Assembly: GCA_013002625.1 (NCBI GenBank)
Contig: JABDJE010000007.1
Coordinates: forward strand, 1-21,091
DNA: 21,091 nt
Direction: 5' to 3'
From: Saprospiraceae bacterium
GTDB lineage: Bacteria > Bacteroidota > Bacteroidia > Chitinophagales > Saprospiraceae
Each line of letters opens with the position of its first letter. The first letter of the stretch is position 1. The notes under the pieces were generated by a model. The model was not told the origin of the DNA, searched no databases, and saw only the letters and a program-made list of their open reading frames with translations. Shown piece after piece: positions 1-6,551 of this stretch. The translations under genes and the position numbers were made by a program.

Positions 1-341
1 TCTTTAAGGTATGCCATTAATAAAACAACAAACAGTGCCAAGTGTGTCAAAGTTGCCGCTAATGGATACTTTATCACAGAATGATCCATTCTGTAACACA
101 TCAGTGCTATAGCCCCATGAAAGAAAAACATAGCCATGAATACTTTTCGCGCTAATGGATTATCATCATATTGAAGGAAAGCCTGAAAATTTATAAAGCC
201 TACAACAAATGCCAGCAAGCCATACATTTTAACTAAAGGTAAAGCCGCAGCATTATCAGGAATAACCAAATTGGAAGCGAAAAAAACAATAATTCCACCA
301 AGTATCTCCACCAAACCACTGATTAAAAGGCCATATTTCAT
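1..341 (-). CDS. Partial four-helix integral membrane protein, 3' end beyond window
   Basis: Reading the minus strand from an ATG at 341-339 gives 113 uninterrupted codons that run off the left edge, so the C-terminus is missing. The product starts MKYGLLISGLVEILGG and has four hydrophobic stretches at about residues 4-24, 38-56, 67-83 and 92-112, with short polar loops (for example QYDDNPLARK at about 57-66). It is therefore a small inner-membrane protein of at least four helices. The size and helix pattern resemble DoxX-like or similar small membrane families, but I see no diagnostic motif and do not assign a function. It diverges from the TetR-type gene at 395 across only 53 bp holding a perfect palindrome, so it is the most likely target of that regulator (inference). 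Confidence 0.75.
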   Translation of the reverse strand, partial: MKYGLLISGLVEILGGIIVFFASNLVIPDNAAALPLVKMYGLLAFVVGFINFQAFLQYDDNPLARKVFMAMFFFHGAIALMCYRMDHSVIKYPLAATLTHLALFVVLLMAYLK

Positions 342-348
342 CTGAATA

Positions 349-371
349 AATATCTTTACCTTAAAGATATT
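349..371. promoter_or_regulatory. Palindromic operator candidate between divergent genes
   Basis: The arm AATATCTTT (349-357) and its exact complement AAAGATATT (363-371) are separated by ACCTT, giving a 23-bp palindrome in a 53-bp divergent gap. Each arm carries a TATCTTTA box (351-358 on plus, 369-362 on minus), one base off the Bacteroidota -7 consensus TAnnTTTG. A regulator bound here could block transcription both ways. No matching -33 TTG was found. A weaker outer pair, CTGAAT (342-347) and ATTCAG (386-391), surrounds it. That the TetR-type neighbour binds here is inference from family habit and position. Confidence 0.6.
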
Positions 372-394
372 AAACCCCGGGTTAAATTCAGGAA

Positions 395-1063
395 ATGAAC
401 GAAGCTAAGAAGAGTATAAAAGAACAACGCATTATCGATGCTACTGAACAGGTATTTTCCAAGGTTGGGTTTTTGAATGCAAAAATGGAAGACATTGCTT
501 CGGAAGCAGGAATCACGAAAGTTACTTTATACTCATATTTTCAGAGTAAAGAAAACCTACAACTTGCAGTTACTCATAGGGCATTGCAGCTTTTAATCGA
601 CAAATATTATAACCATTTAAATGCTTATAAAGACCAGTCGGGCCTTGAAAGTACCTTGGCTATATTTCAACTCTTTATTGACTTTTGTGAGAACAACTTT
701 CTTTATTCTGAAGCCCTCCTTGCATATTTTGAATTGATTAGATCTACGTCACATGGACTTCATACCATGAAATTGACAGATGGCGTCAAGGAAAGCGTGT
801 ATTTTAGAAAGATGCAGGATATTCAGAACCTACCCTTTAAACTAACGGTTCAGGAAATTGAAAGAGGCAAAAAGGACGGATCCATTAGACCCGATATAGA
901 TCCGATGTTGGCAACACTTTCGGCATGGACAGCTTCCATTGGTTATATCAAAGTGTTGGCTGCAACGGGGAAGAATATAAAACCTTTATTTAATGTAGAT
1001 CTTGAAACACTCAAAGCACTACAACTCAAGACGGCCGGAGATTTACTCAGGAAGCCAGAATAG
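395..1063 (+). CDS. TetR/AcrR-family transcriptional regulator
   Basis: This 222-residue protein has the TetR layout of an N-terminal DNA-binding domain and a helical ligand-binding domain. Residues about 10-58 hold the typical pattern: IIDATEQVFSKVGF, then MEDIASEAGI and the recognition segment TKVTLYSYFQSKENL. The rest (about 65-222) is helical, poorly conserved in this family, and gives no clue to the ligand. TetR proteins usually repress a neighbouring gene and their own, releasing DNA when a small molecule binds. Here the divergent membrane-protein gene and the palindrome at 349-371 suggest local autoregulation. The start lies about 25 nt after the palindrome. The last 17 nt overlap the 3' end of the convergent oxidoreductase gene. 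Confidence 0.9.
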   Translation: MNEAKKSIKEQRIIDATEQVFSKVGFLNAKMEDIASEAGITKVTLYSYFQSKENLQLAVTHRALQLLIDKYYNHLNAYKDQSGLESTLAIFQLFIDFCENNFLYSEALLAYFELIRSTSHGLHTMKLTDGVKESVYFRKMQDIQNLPFKLTVQEIERGKKDGSIRPDIDPMLATLSAWTASIGYIKVLAATGKNIKPLFNVDLETLKALQLKTAGDLLRKPE

Positions 1064-1562
1064 TTAATATTTTTTGAAGGTAGGCTTCGATTTCGGGCAT
1101 CACTTGTGCTGGAATTTCGCTGTTCTCAATCCAGCCATGCACATCACCCAAATAATCCATACCAAGATATTCTGCTGAAAGCTGAAATGGAATTGTAAAA
1201 CCTTTATTGAGTTTGGCTTCACTTCCACAAGTAATGAGACCCAGAGATTTCCCGCGCAATTTTCTTCCAGATTCTTTATCGATTTTTAAGAGATCAGAAA
1301 TTCTGTCTAGAAAAACCTTTGTTCTTCCGCTCATGGAGTACCAGTACACCGGCGTAGCAAAAACCCAGATAGGATAATGCATTAATTTTTGTATTAAGGG
1401 GTGAAAGTCATCCTCAAGGTTTTGGAATTCATAATCGAAATGCCCGATCTGATAGTCGCTCAGATGAAGCATATCAATCGATTGATTTATTGAAAAGAGA
1501 TCGCAGATTTTGGATGTATTCCCATCGCGTCTAGAGCTTCCCTGGATTATGATTGCTTTCAT
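1047..1562 (-). CDS. NAD(P)H-dependent FMN reductase-like flavodoxin-fold protein
   Basis: This 171-residue protein has the flavodoxin-like fold of NADPH-dependent FMN reductases and related quinone or azo reductases. The N-terminus MKAIIIQGSSRRDGNT is a first beta strand followed by the phosphate-binding loop for FMN (about residues 8-16). The second flavin-contact segment, ATPVYWYSMSGRTKVFLDR, is at about 69-87 and is typical of the family. A probable role is cytosolic two-electron reduction of flavin or quinone-like substrates with NAD(P)H; the physiological substrate cannot be read from sequence. It is convergent with the TetR-type gene, overlapping it by 17 nt, and its 5' side faces the terminator at 1700-1730. 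A TATCTTTT box on the minus strand (1677-1670) is a weak promoter candidate. Confidence 0.82.
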   Translation of the reverse strand: MKAIIIQGSSRRDGNTSKICDLFSINQSIDMLHLSDYQIGHFDYEFQNLEDDFHPLIQKLMHYPIWVFATPVYWYSMSGRTKVFLDRISDLLKIDKESGRKLRGKSLGLITCGSEAKLNKGFTIPFQLSAEYLGMDYLGDVHGWIENSEIPAQVMPEIEAYLQKILTILAS

Positions 1563-1699
1563 AGATTAAAAATTGGCATTTTTCTTGGTATAAACTAGCT
1601 AATCAATTCCCTTAGCCTTTAACGGGCGATAGAATATTAAATTGATTATGGTCTAACTACATCAATTACAAAAGATAGAAATTTAAGGGTAAAATGAAG

Positions 1700-1730
1700 A
1701 TTAGCAGTCAACGGACTGCTAATTTTTTTT
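1700..1730 (+). terminator. Intrinsic terminator, plus strand
   Basis: A perfect 10-bp stem (1700-1709 with 1714-1723) closes on the loop AACG and runs into eight T residues at 1723-1730; the stem can be lengthened by G-U and A-U pairs. This is a textbook rho-independent terminator for plus-strand transcripts. No plus-strand gene ends nearby: the TetR-type gene stops more than 630 nt upstream and the next gene starts 37 nt downstream. It may end a read-through transcript from the TetR gene, end a small RNA, or act as an attenuator in a leader. Confidence 0.82.
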
Positions 1731-1767
1731 GTGCGAACTAATTCCTGATTTTAATCGTTTGTTTTAT

Positions 1768-2406
1768 ATGATCAGCGCCATTTTCTTTTCTATTCTTTTA
1801 CATCTGCCTGGAGTCTATTCAGAGTCTGCGGATACTTGGAAGCTGGTAAAATCCAAAGAAAACCTGGAGGTCTACGTCAGAAAACTTGATCACGAAACAT
1901 TCAAGGAAGTCAAAGTAGTAGGAATTGTCAATTGTAAAATTTCAGAGTTGGTGGCTTCAATTGAGGATGTCCCCACACATCATACCTGGGTTACCAGGAC
2001 CATGGAGTCCAAGATTCTTGAAAAATTTGATGACGGCCATTTTATATACTACCTGTCTATGGATATGCCATTTCCGGTAAAGGACCGTGAATTGGTTATT
2101 GAATATCAGAGGGCCGTTCATCCACAGAGAAATAAGGTCAGTACCACATCAAATGAATATCAGTATAACTATCCTGTTTCAGAAGACTTTGTTAGAATCC
2201 CAGATTATTTTTCGAATTATGTATTAACAGATCTAGGTAGCGGTCAAGTGAAATTGGAGTACTATATGAAAGTTAATCCTGGCGGATTGCTGCCTGCATG
2301 GCTTGTCAATTTAGCTGTAACCAAAGGACCGATGGATACAATGGAGGCCCTCTTCGATCTGGTTGAGTCGGGATATTATAAGGATGCTAAAGTTCGCGGC
2401 CTCTGA
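1768..2406 (+). CDS. Exported START-domain (lipid-binding fold) protein
   Basis: The 212-residue product starts with a hydrophobic stretch (MISAIFFSILLHLPGVYS) that looks like a signal peptide, then a START-like domain over most of the chain: the opening WKLVKSKENLEVYVRK, a central segment with PFPVKDRELVIEY, and the closing helix beginning NLAVTKGPMDTMEAL. START domains form a helix-grip cavity for lipids or other hydrophobic ligands; the ligand here is unknown and the place is probably the periplasm. The frame stays open upstream to a TTG at 1729, but that codon lies in the T-tract of the terminator at 1700-1730, so I chose the ATG at 1768. The signal peptide lacks an obvious basic n-region, leaving some doubt about the exact start. 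The last 20 nt overlap convergent murI. Confidence 0.72.
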   Translation: MISAIFFSILLHLPGVYSESADTWKLVKSKENLEVYVRKLDHETFKEVKVVGIVNCKISELVASIEDVPTHHTWVTRTMESKILEKFDDGHFIYYLSMDMPFPVKDRELVIEYQRAVHPQRNKVSTTSNEYQYNYPVSEDFVRIPDYFSNYVLTDLGSGQVKLEYYMKVNPGGLLPAWLVNLAVTKGPMDTMEALFDLVESGYYKDAKVRGL

Positions 2407-3154
2407 TTTGAGCATATTTTTTTAAATGCGTTTCGAACCTTCCAAATTCCACCTCTTTTCCCGATTCATAAAATCGTAAACCCGCCCCGTTCTTTTCTTC
2501 ATTTGTTTCTACCAGATCAATTAACCTATTAACTGTACCGGCATTGCCATCAATTATATCAATATCATCCGGAATTATCCTTTGAATCAATTCCTTAAAA
2601 TATAGAAAATGAGTGCAGCCTAATACTACAGAACCAAATTGATTCCAATTGATCTTATTAAATTTAGATGTGAGGTAAGACTCAATCTCAGAATTATCAA
2701 AATCGCCGGCTTCAGCAAATTTCACCAATTTCTGAAGTGCTTGTTTCTCAACACGATCGTGGGCATCCAATTCATCAATCAAGTTTTGTAGTTTTTTTTC
2801 TTTAATCGTGCGTTTTGTAGCGCACATTAATACTTTTTTTGAAGGATGTAATTGGAGTGCTGGTTTGATAGCAGGTTCCATTCCGATAATGGGAAAGTCA
2901 TAGTCAGCACGCAGTTGTTTAATGACTACACTTGTTGCAGTGTTGCATGCGATTACGAGTGCCTTGGGTTCCATTTCTGCAATGAACGCAACCGCTTGAT
3001 CTACATAATTTATGATTTGTTTTTTAGATTTTGTACCGTAAGGTACATTGACGGTGTCGGCATAATACATATACTGCTCATGGGGTAATTTCTGCATGGC
3101 ATCATAGAGCACTGTTAATCCACCAACACCCGAATCAAAAAAGGCAATTTTCAT
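2387..3154 (-). CDS. murI: Glutamate racemase
   Basis: MurI interconverts L- and D-glutamate, supplying D-Glu for peptidoglycan precursors in the cytosol. The 255-residue protein has the expected landmarks: FDSGVGGLTVL at residues 6-16 with Asp7 and Ser8, the YADTVNVPYG segment at about 31-40, the first catalytic cysteine Cys70 in ACNTATS, and the second, Cys180, in LGCTHF. These two cysteines act as the acid/base pair of the cofactor-independent two-base mechanism. The length is slightly below the usual 260-285 residues, with no missing motif. It overlaps the convergent START-domain gene by 20 nt and is divergent from the DUF1801 gene across 119 bp, where I saw no well-spaced promoter. Confidence 0.95.
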   Translation of the reverse strand: MKIAFFDSGVGGLTVLYDAMQKLPHEQYMYYADTVNVPYGTKSKKQIINYVDQAVAFIAEMEPKALVIACNTATSVVIKQLRADYDFPIIGMEPAIKPALQLHPSKKVLMCATKRTIKEKKLQNLIDELDAHDRVEKQALQKLVKFAEAGDFDNSEIESYLTSKFNKINWNQFGSVVLGCTHFLYFKELIQRIIPDDIDIIDGNAGTVNRLIDLVETNEEKNGAGLRFYESGKEVEFGRFETHLKKYAQIRGREL

Positions 3155-3273
3155 AATCTACTTATTGCTAAAGTACTTAATAGATAAGGTATATTCAATA
3201 TTCAGCATGCTTGATTTTCCTTCTTTGTAAAGAATAAAAACTATAACTTATAGCCAGTCAAAAAAATTGGATT

Positions 3274-3696
3274 ATGTCGGCCTCAAAAAATAAAACTGTA
3301 CCTACAAAGAACAACGTACAATCATTTCTAGATAAGATAGAAAATGAGGAGAAACGTGCATTTGCAAATCGAATTCAACTTATGTTGGCAGAGGTGTCAG
3401 GAGAACAGGCGGTAATGTGGGGTACCAGTATCGTAGGTTATGGCCAGTATCATTATAAATATGCAAGTGGTAGAGAAGGTGATTTTATGAAAGTTGGATT
3501 TTCGCCTCGCAAACAAAATATGACTTTATATATTATGCCGGGTTTTCACAGGTATAATGAACTCCTCAGTAAGCTCGGAAAATATAAAACAGGAAAGTCT
3601 TGTTTATACATTAAAAAGGAACAGGATATTAATTTTGATGTATTAAAAGAACTGGTAGCCAGTTCATACGACTTTATGACAAACAAATACGGCTAA
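3274..3696 (+). CDS. DUF1801 domain-containing protein
   Basis: This 140-residue soluble protein matches the DUF1801 (YdhG-like) pattern: an N-terminal helical part with VQSFLDKIENEEKRAFA, the MWGTSIVGYGQYHYKYASG segment at about 48-66, the strand KVGFSPRKQNMTLYIMPG, and a Lys/Gly-rich part with KLGKYKTGKSCLYIK. No catalytic residues are established for the family and I assign no biochemical role. There is no signal peptide or membrane segment, so it is probably cytosolic. It stands 29 nt before the CoA-transferase alpha-subunit gene on the same strand and may be co-transcribed with it; a functional link is not evident from sequence. Confidence 0.85.
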   Translation: MSASKNKTVPTKNNVQSFLDKIENEEKRAFANRIQLMLAEVSGEQAVMWGTSIVGYGQYHYKYASGREGDFMKVGFSPRKQNMTLYIMPGFHRYNELLSKLGKYKTGKSCLYIKKEQDINFDVLKELVASSYDFMTNKYG

Positions 3697-3725
3697 TTTC
3701 TTATTAAACAACTAAAAGAAGCTTC

Positions 3726-4424
3726 ATGAATAAAATAGTAGCCTCATCGGATAAGGCCATCGAAGGTATTCTGGATGGAATGACAATCATGGTGGGAGGA
3801 TTTGGATTGTGTGGTATACCTGAGAACTGTATAGCTGCACTTGTCCGCAAAGGTGTGAAAGGCTTAACATGTATATCGAATAACGCAGGTGTAGATGATT
3901 TTGGTCTTGGTCTTCTGCTGCAGCAAAAGCAAATTAAGAAGATGATATCATCTTATGTGGGCGAAAATGAAGAGTTCGAACGTCAGATGTTAAGTGGTGA
4001 GCTTGAAGTAGATTTAATTCCTCAGGGTTCCCTGGCAGAACGATGTCGGGCTGGTGGTGCAGGCATACCTGCATTTTTCACCCCTGCCGGATATGGGACA
4101 GAAATTGCAGAAGGTAAAGAAGTGCGCGCGTATAATGGGAAACCTCATATTCTGGAAAAGGCTTTAACGGCAGACTTTGCATTGGTTAAAGCATGGAAAG
4201 GAGATCCATATGGGAATCTGGTTTTTAAAGGTACTGCCAGAAATTTTAATCCTGTCATGGCCATGGCAGGCAAAATAACAGTTGCTGAAGTTGAAGAATT
4301 GGTAGAGCCGGGTGAATTGGACCCTAACTTTATTCATTTGCCAGGTGTGTTTGTTCAAAGGATTTATCAAGGCAGCCATTATGAAAAACGCATTGAACAG
4401 CGTACGGTCAGATCAAAAAATTAA
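3726..4424 (+). CDS. scoA: 3-oxoacid CoA-transferase, alpha subunit
   Basis: This is the A subunit of a family I CoA-transferase, 232 residues as usual. It shows the glycine-rich GGFGLCGIPENC segment at residues 24-35, then the SNNAGVDDFGLGLLL stretch, a GTEIAEGKEV region and the C-terminal ITVAEVEELVEPGELDP motif. With the B subunit encoded 21 nt downstream it should form a heteromeric enzyme moving CoA between an acyl-CoA donor such as succinyl-CoA and a 3-oxoacid such as acetoacetate. Related enzymes use 3-oxoadipate or short-chain fatty acids, and sequence alone does not settle the substrate. The pair lies downstream of the DUF1801 gene on the same strand. Confidence 0.92.
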   Translation: MNKIVASSDKAIEGILDGMTIMVGGFGLCGIPENCIAALVRKGVKGLTCISNNAGVDDFGLGLLLQQKQIKKMISSYVGENEEFERQMLSGELEVDLIPQGSLAERCRAGGAGIPAFFTPAGYGTEIAEGKEVRAYNGKPHILEKALTADFALVKAWKGDPYGNLVFKGTARNFNPVMAMAGKITVAEVEELVEPGELDPNFIHLPGVFVQRIYQGSHYEKRIEQRTVRSKN

Positions 4425-4445
4425 TACTAACCAAAGACAATTGAT

Positions 4446-5099
4446 ATGTTAAAAAGAGAAGAGATAGCACAACGTATAGCACAGGAACTCAGAGACGGTT
4501 GGTATGTAAATCTTGGCATCGGGATTCCTACGCTTGTAGCAAATTATATTCCGGAAGGTATTAGTGTTGAATTCCAAAGTGAAAATGGAATATTAGGAAT
4601 GGGACCCTTCCCTTATGAGGGAACAGAAGATGCAGATTTAATCAATGCAGGTAAACAAACCGTAACCATTCGGGATGGCGGAAGTATTTTTGATTCCTCT
4701 TTGAGTTTTGCCATGATTCGTGGACAACATGTTCAACTTACAGTACTCGGCGCTATGGAAGTGTCTGAAAAAGGAGATATTGCCAATTGGAAGATTCCAG
4801 GGCGAATGGTTAAAGGGATGGGTGGCGCCATGGATTTGGTAGCTTCAGCAGATAATATTATCGTGGCAATGAGCCATACCAATAAAAGAGGCGAATCTAA
4901 ATTATTAAAGGAATGCACCTTGCCTTTGACCGGTGTGGCTTGTGTAAAGAAAATAGTGACCAATCTGGCTGTTTTGGATGTGACAGATGAAGGATTCAAA
5001 CTTTTGGAGCGCGCTCCAGGCGTGTCTGTCGAAACGATTATACAGTCTACCGAAGGCAAGCTGATCGTAGATGGTGAAATCCCCGAAATGCAGATTTAA
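4446..5099 (+). CDS. scoB: 3-oxoacid CoA-transferase, beta subunit
   Basis: The 217-residue B subunit carries the catalytic glutamate of family I CoA-transferases: Glu46 in the segment SENGILGMGPFP, which forms the glutamyl-CoA thioester intermediate. Other family marks are VNLGIGIPTLVANYIP at about 21-36, the GGSIFDSSLSFAMIRGQHV stretch, and the GAMDLVASADNIIVAMSHT region. It follows the alpha subunit by 21 nt, which supports co-translation from one mRNA, and together they would handle acetoacetate or a related acid in the cytosol. Its last 4 nt overlap the 3' end of the convergent Gfo/Idh/MocA gene, so there is no room for a dedicated terminator. Confidence 0.94.
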   Translation: MLKREEIAQRIAQELRDGWYVNLGIGIPTLVANYIPEGISVEFQSENGILGMGPFPYEGTEDADLINAGKQTVTIRDGGSIFDSSLSFAMIRGQHVQLTVLGAMEVSEKGDIANWKIPGRMVKGMGGAMDLVASADNIIVAMSHTNKRGESKLLKECTLPLTGVACVKKIVTNLAVLDVTDEGFKLLERAPGVSVETIIQSTEGKLIVDGEIPEMQI

Positions 5100-6469
5100 A
5101 GATTAACGGATTCTACGGTATTATTAAGTCTGCTTTTTTCTGCAGCAAAACCCATTATATGACTTTCGATAGAATCTGCGATTGTTGAAGTCAACAGACT
5201 TTCGTCCTCATTCACGACTGCTGCGATCCAATCGGATACCAGATTCCAATCTCCACCGCCATGGCCATCAGATTGATGTGTAAAGTGTTCTTTTTCTCCA
5301 GTCCTGAAATCAGTCCAAATATAATTACTCATATCTCCAACGATATCTCCCATAGATCCCATTATCCTTGTTCTTCTTCCATGATAGGAAGTAAAAGCCT
5401 CCATTGAAAAGCTAACTGTAACATCATCCTCAAATAAAATATTGGTAGTATAATGGTCTGGTTGATCATTGTCCATGTCATAGACACACCGGCCATAATT
5501 GGAAGTTTTCAGATACTCCATTATCGTATCACCATGTTTTTCAGGGTCTTCCGGCAAGTCAAAATGGTGGAGCCAGTTGCGATTTCTATAATAAATCTTT
5601 AATGCAGAATAAGGGCAGGTTGCTTCAACCTTACAACCATCAGTACATCTGGCGGTACTGCCTTCAGGTTTGTTGGTGCCATTAAACCAACTCAAGTTGC
5701 CGAAGGCATGGATCTGTTTACAAGTTTTATTAAGCATCCATTTAATAATATCCAGATCATGGCAGGATTTAGCAAGGATAATCGGTGCTGTAGCTTTACT
5801 GTTGTGCCAGTTACCCCGCACAAATGAATGGCTCATGTGAATATGCTGTATCGGTTCAAAATGTTGCATACTCACGACCTTACCTAATGCACCGGATTGA
5901 ATAATATCCTGTAATTTTTGAAAGTAAGGTGCGTATCTTAATACATGGCAAACTGCTACGATTTTTTTCTGTTGCTGCGCCATGGCCAATATATCACGAC
6001 ATTCCTTTTCTGAAGGTGAAATTGGTTTTTCCAATAGAACATGATAACCCAACTCAAGTGCTTTCATACATGGTCCGTAATGCAGATCATCGGGCGTAGT
6101 AATAATGATTGCGTCGGCAAATTTCTCTCTTTCAAAAACATGTTCCCATGTAACAAAGGCATTTTTAGAGGGTATTTCATGTTTGGCCATATACCTTTCT
6201 TTTCGAATCTCAATGGGTTCTGCCACGCCTACAATGTTAAGACGTTCGGGATACTCAATACCATAATTGCCATATACATTACCCCTGTTACCAGCACCAA
6301 GTGTAATCGCTGTCAAAGGACGATCTTGGTTTGGAATAGTTTTGTGATCGGCTAACATTAATGGCGTACCCAACTCATTTGTTGCCCATGCAGACTTAGG
6401 GAGTGCTGTTCCCAATGTTCCTATCCCTAAGGCTTTAAGGATTAATCTTCTTGAAATATCTGGATGCAT
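5096..6469 (-). CDS. Tat-exported Gfo/Idh/MocA-family oxidoreductase
   Basis: This 457-residue protein has an N-terminal twin-arginine signal (SRRLILKALGIG, Arg7-Arg8), implying export in folded form with its nucleotide cofactor. The Rossmann domain follows, with LGAGNRG at 57-63 and the EKP motif (Glu147-Pro149) in LLEKPISPSEKEC, a hallmark of the Gfo/Idh/MocA family that places the nicotinamide. KSCHDLDIIKW at about 235-244 holds the conserved His/Asp region. Three close cysteines (Cys275, Cys279, Cys285, in RCTDGC and TCPYSA) form a cluster that could bind a metal. The probable role is NAD(P)-dependent redox chemistry on a sugar or cyclitol, or a GH109-like glycosidase reaction using bound NAD; the substrate is unknown. 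Confidence 0.85.
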   Translation of the reverse strand: MHPDISRRLILKALGIGTLGTALPKSAWATNELGTPLMLADHKTIPNQDRPLTAITLGAGNRGNVYGNYGIEYPERLNIVGVAEPIEIRKERYMAKHEIPSKNAFVTWEHVFEREKFADAIIITTPDDLHYGPCMKALELGYHVLLEKPISPSEKECRDILAMAQQQKKIVAVCHVLRYAPYFQKLQDIIQSGALGKVVSMQHFEPIQHIHMSHSFVRGNWHNSKATAPIILAKSCHDLDIIKWMLNKTCKQIHAFGNLSWFNGTNKPEGSTARCTDGCKVEATCPYSALKIYYRNRNWLHHFDLPEDPEKHGDTIMEYLKTSNYGRCVYDMDNDQPDHYTTNILFEDDVTVSFSMEAFTSYHGRRTRIMGSMGDIVGDMSNYIWTDFRTGEKEHFTHQSDGHGGGDWNLVSDWIAAVVNEDESLLTSTIADSIESHIMGFAAEKSRLNNTVESVNL

Positions 6470-6551
6470 TGATTTAAATTTCCTATTTGTAAGGTAATAG
6501 AAAAATTAAATCTATCGGATTGGAGCTACAAATGTTTTTGCCAATACGCCA

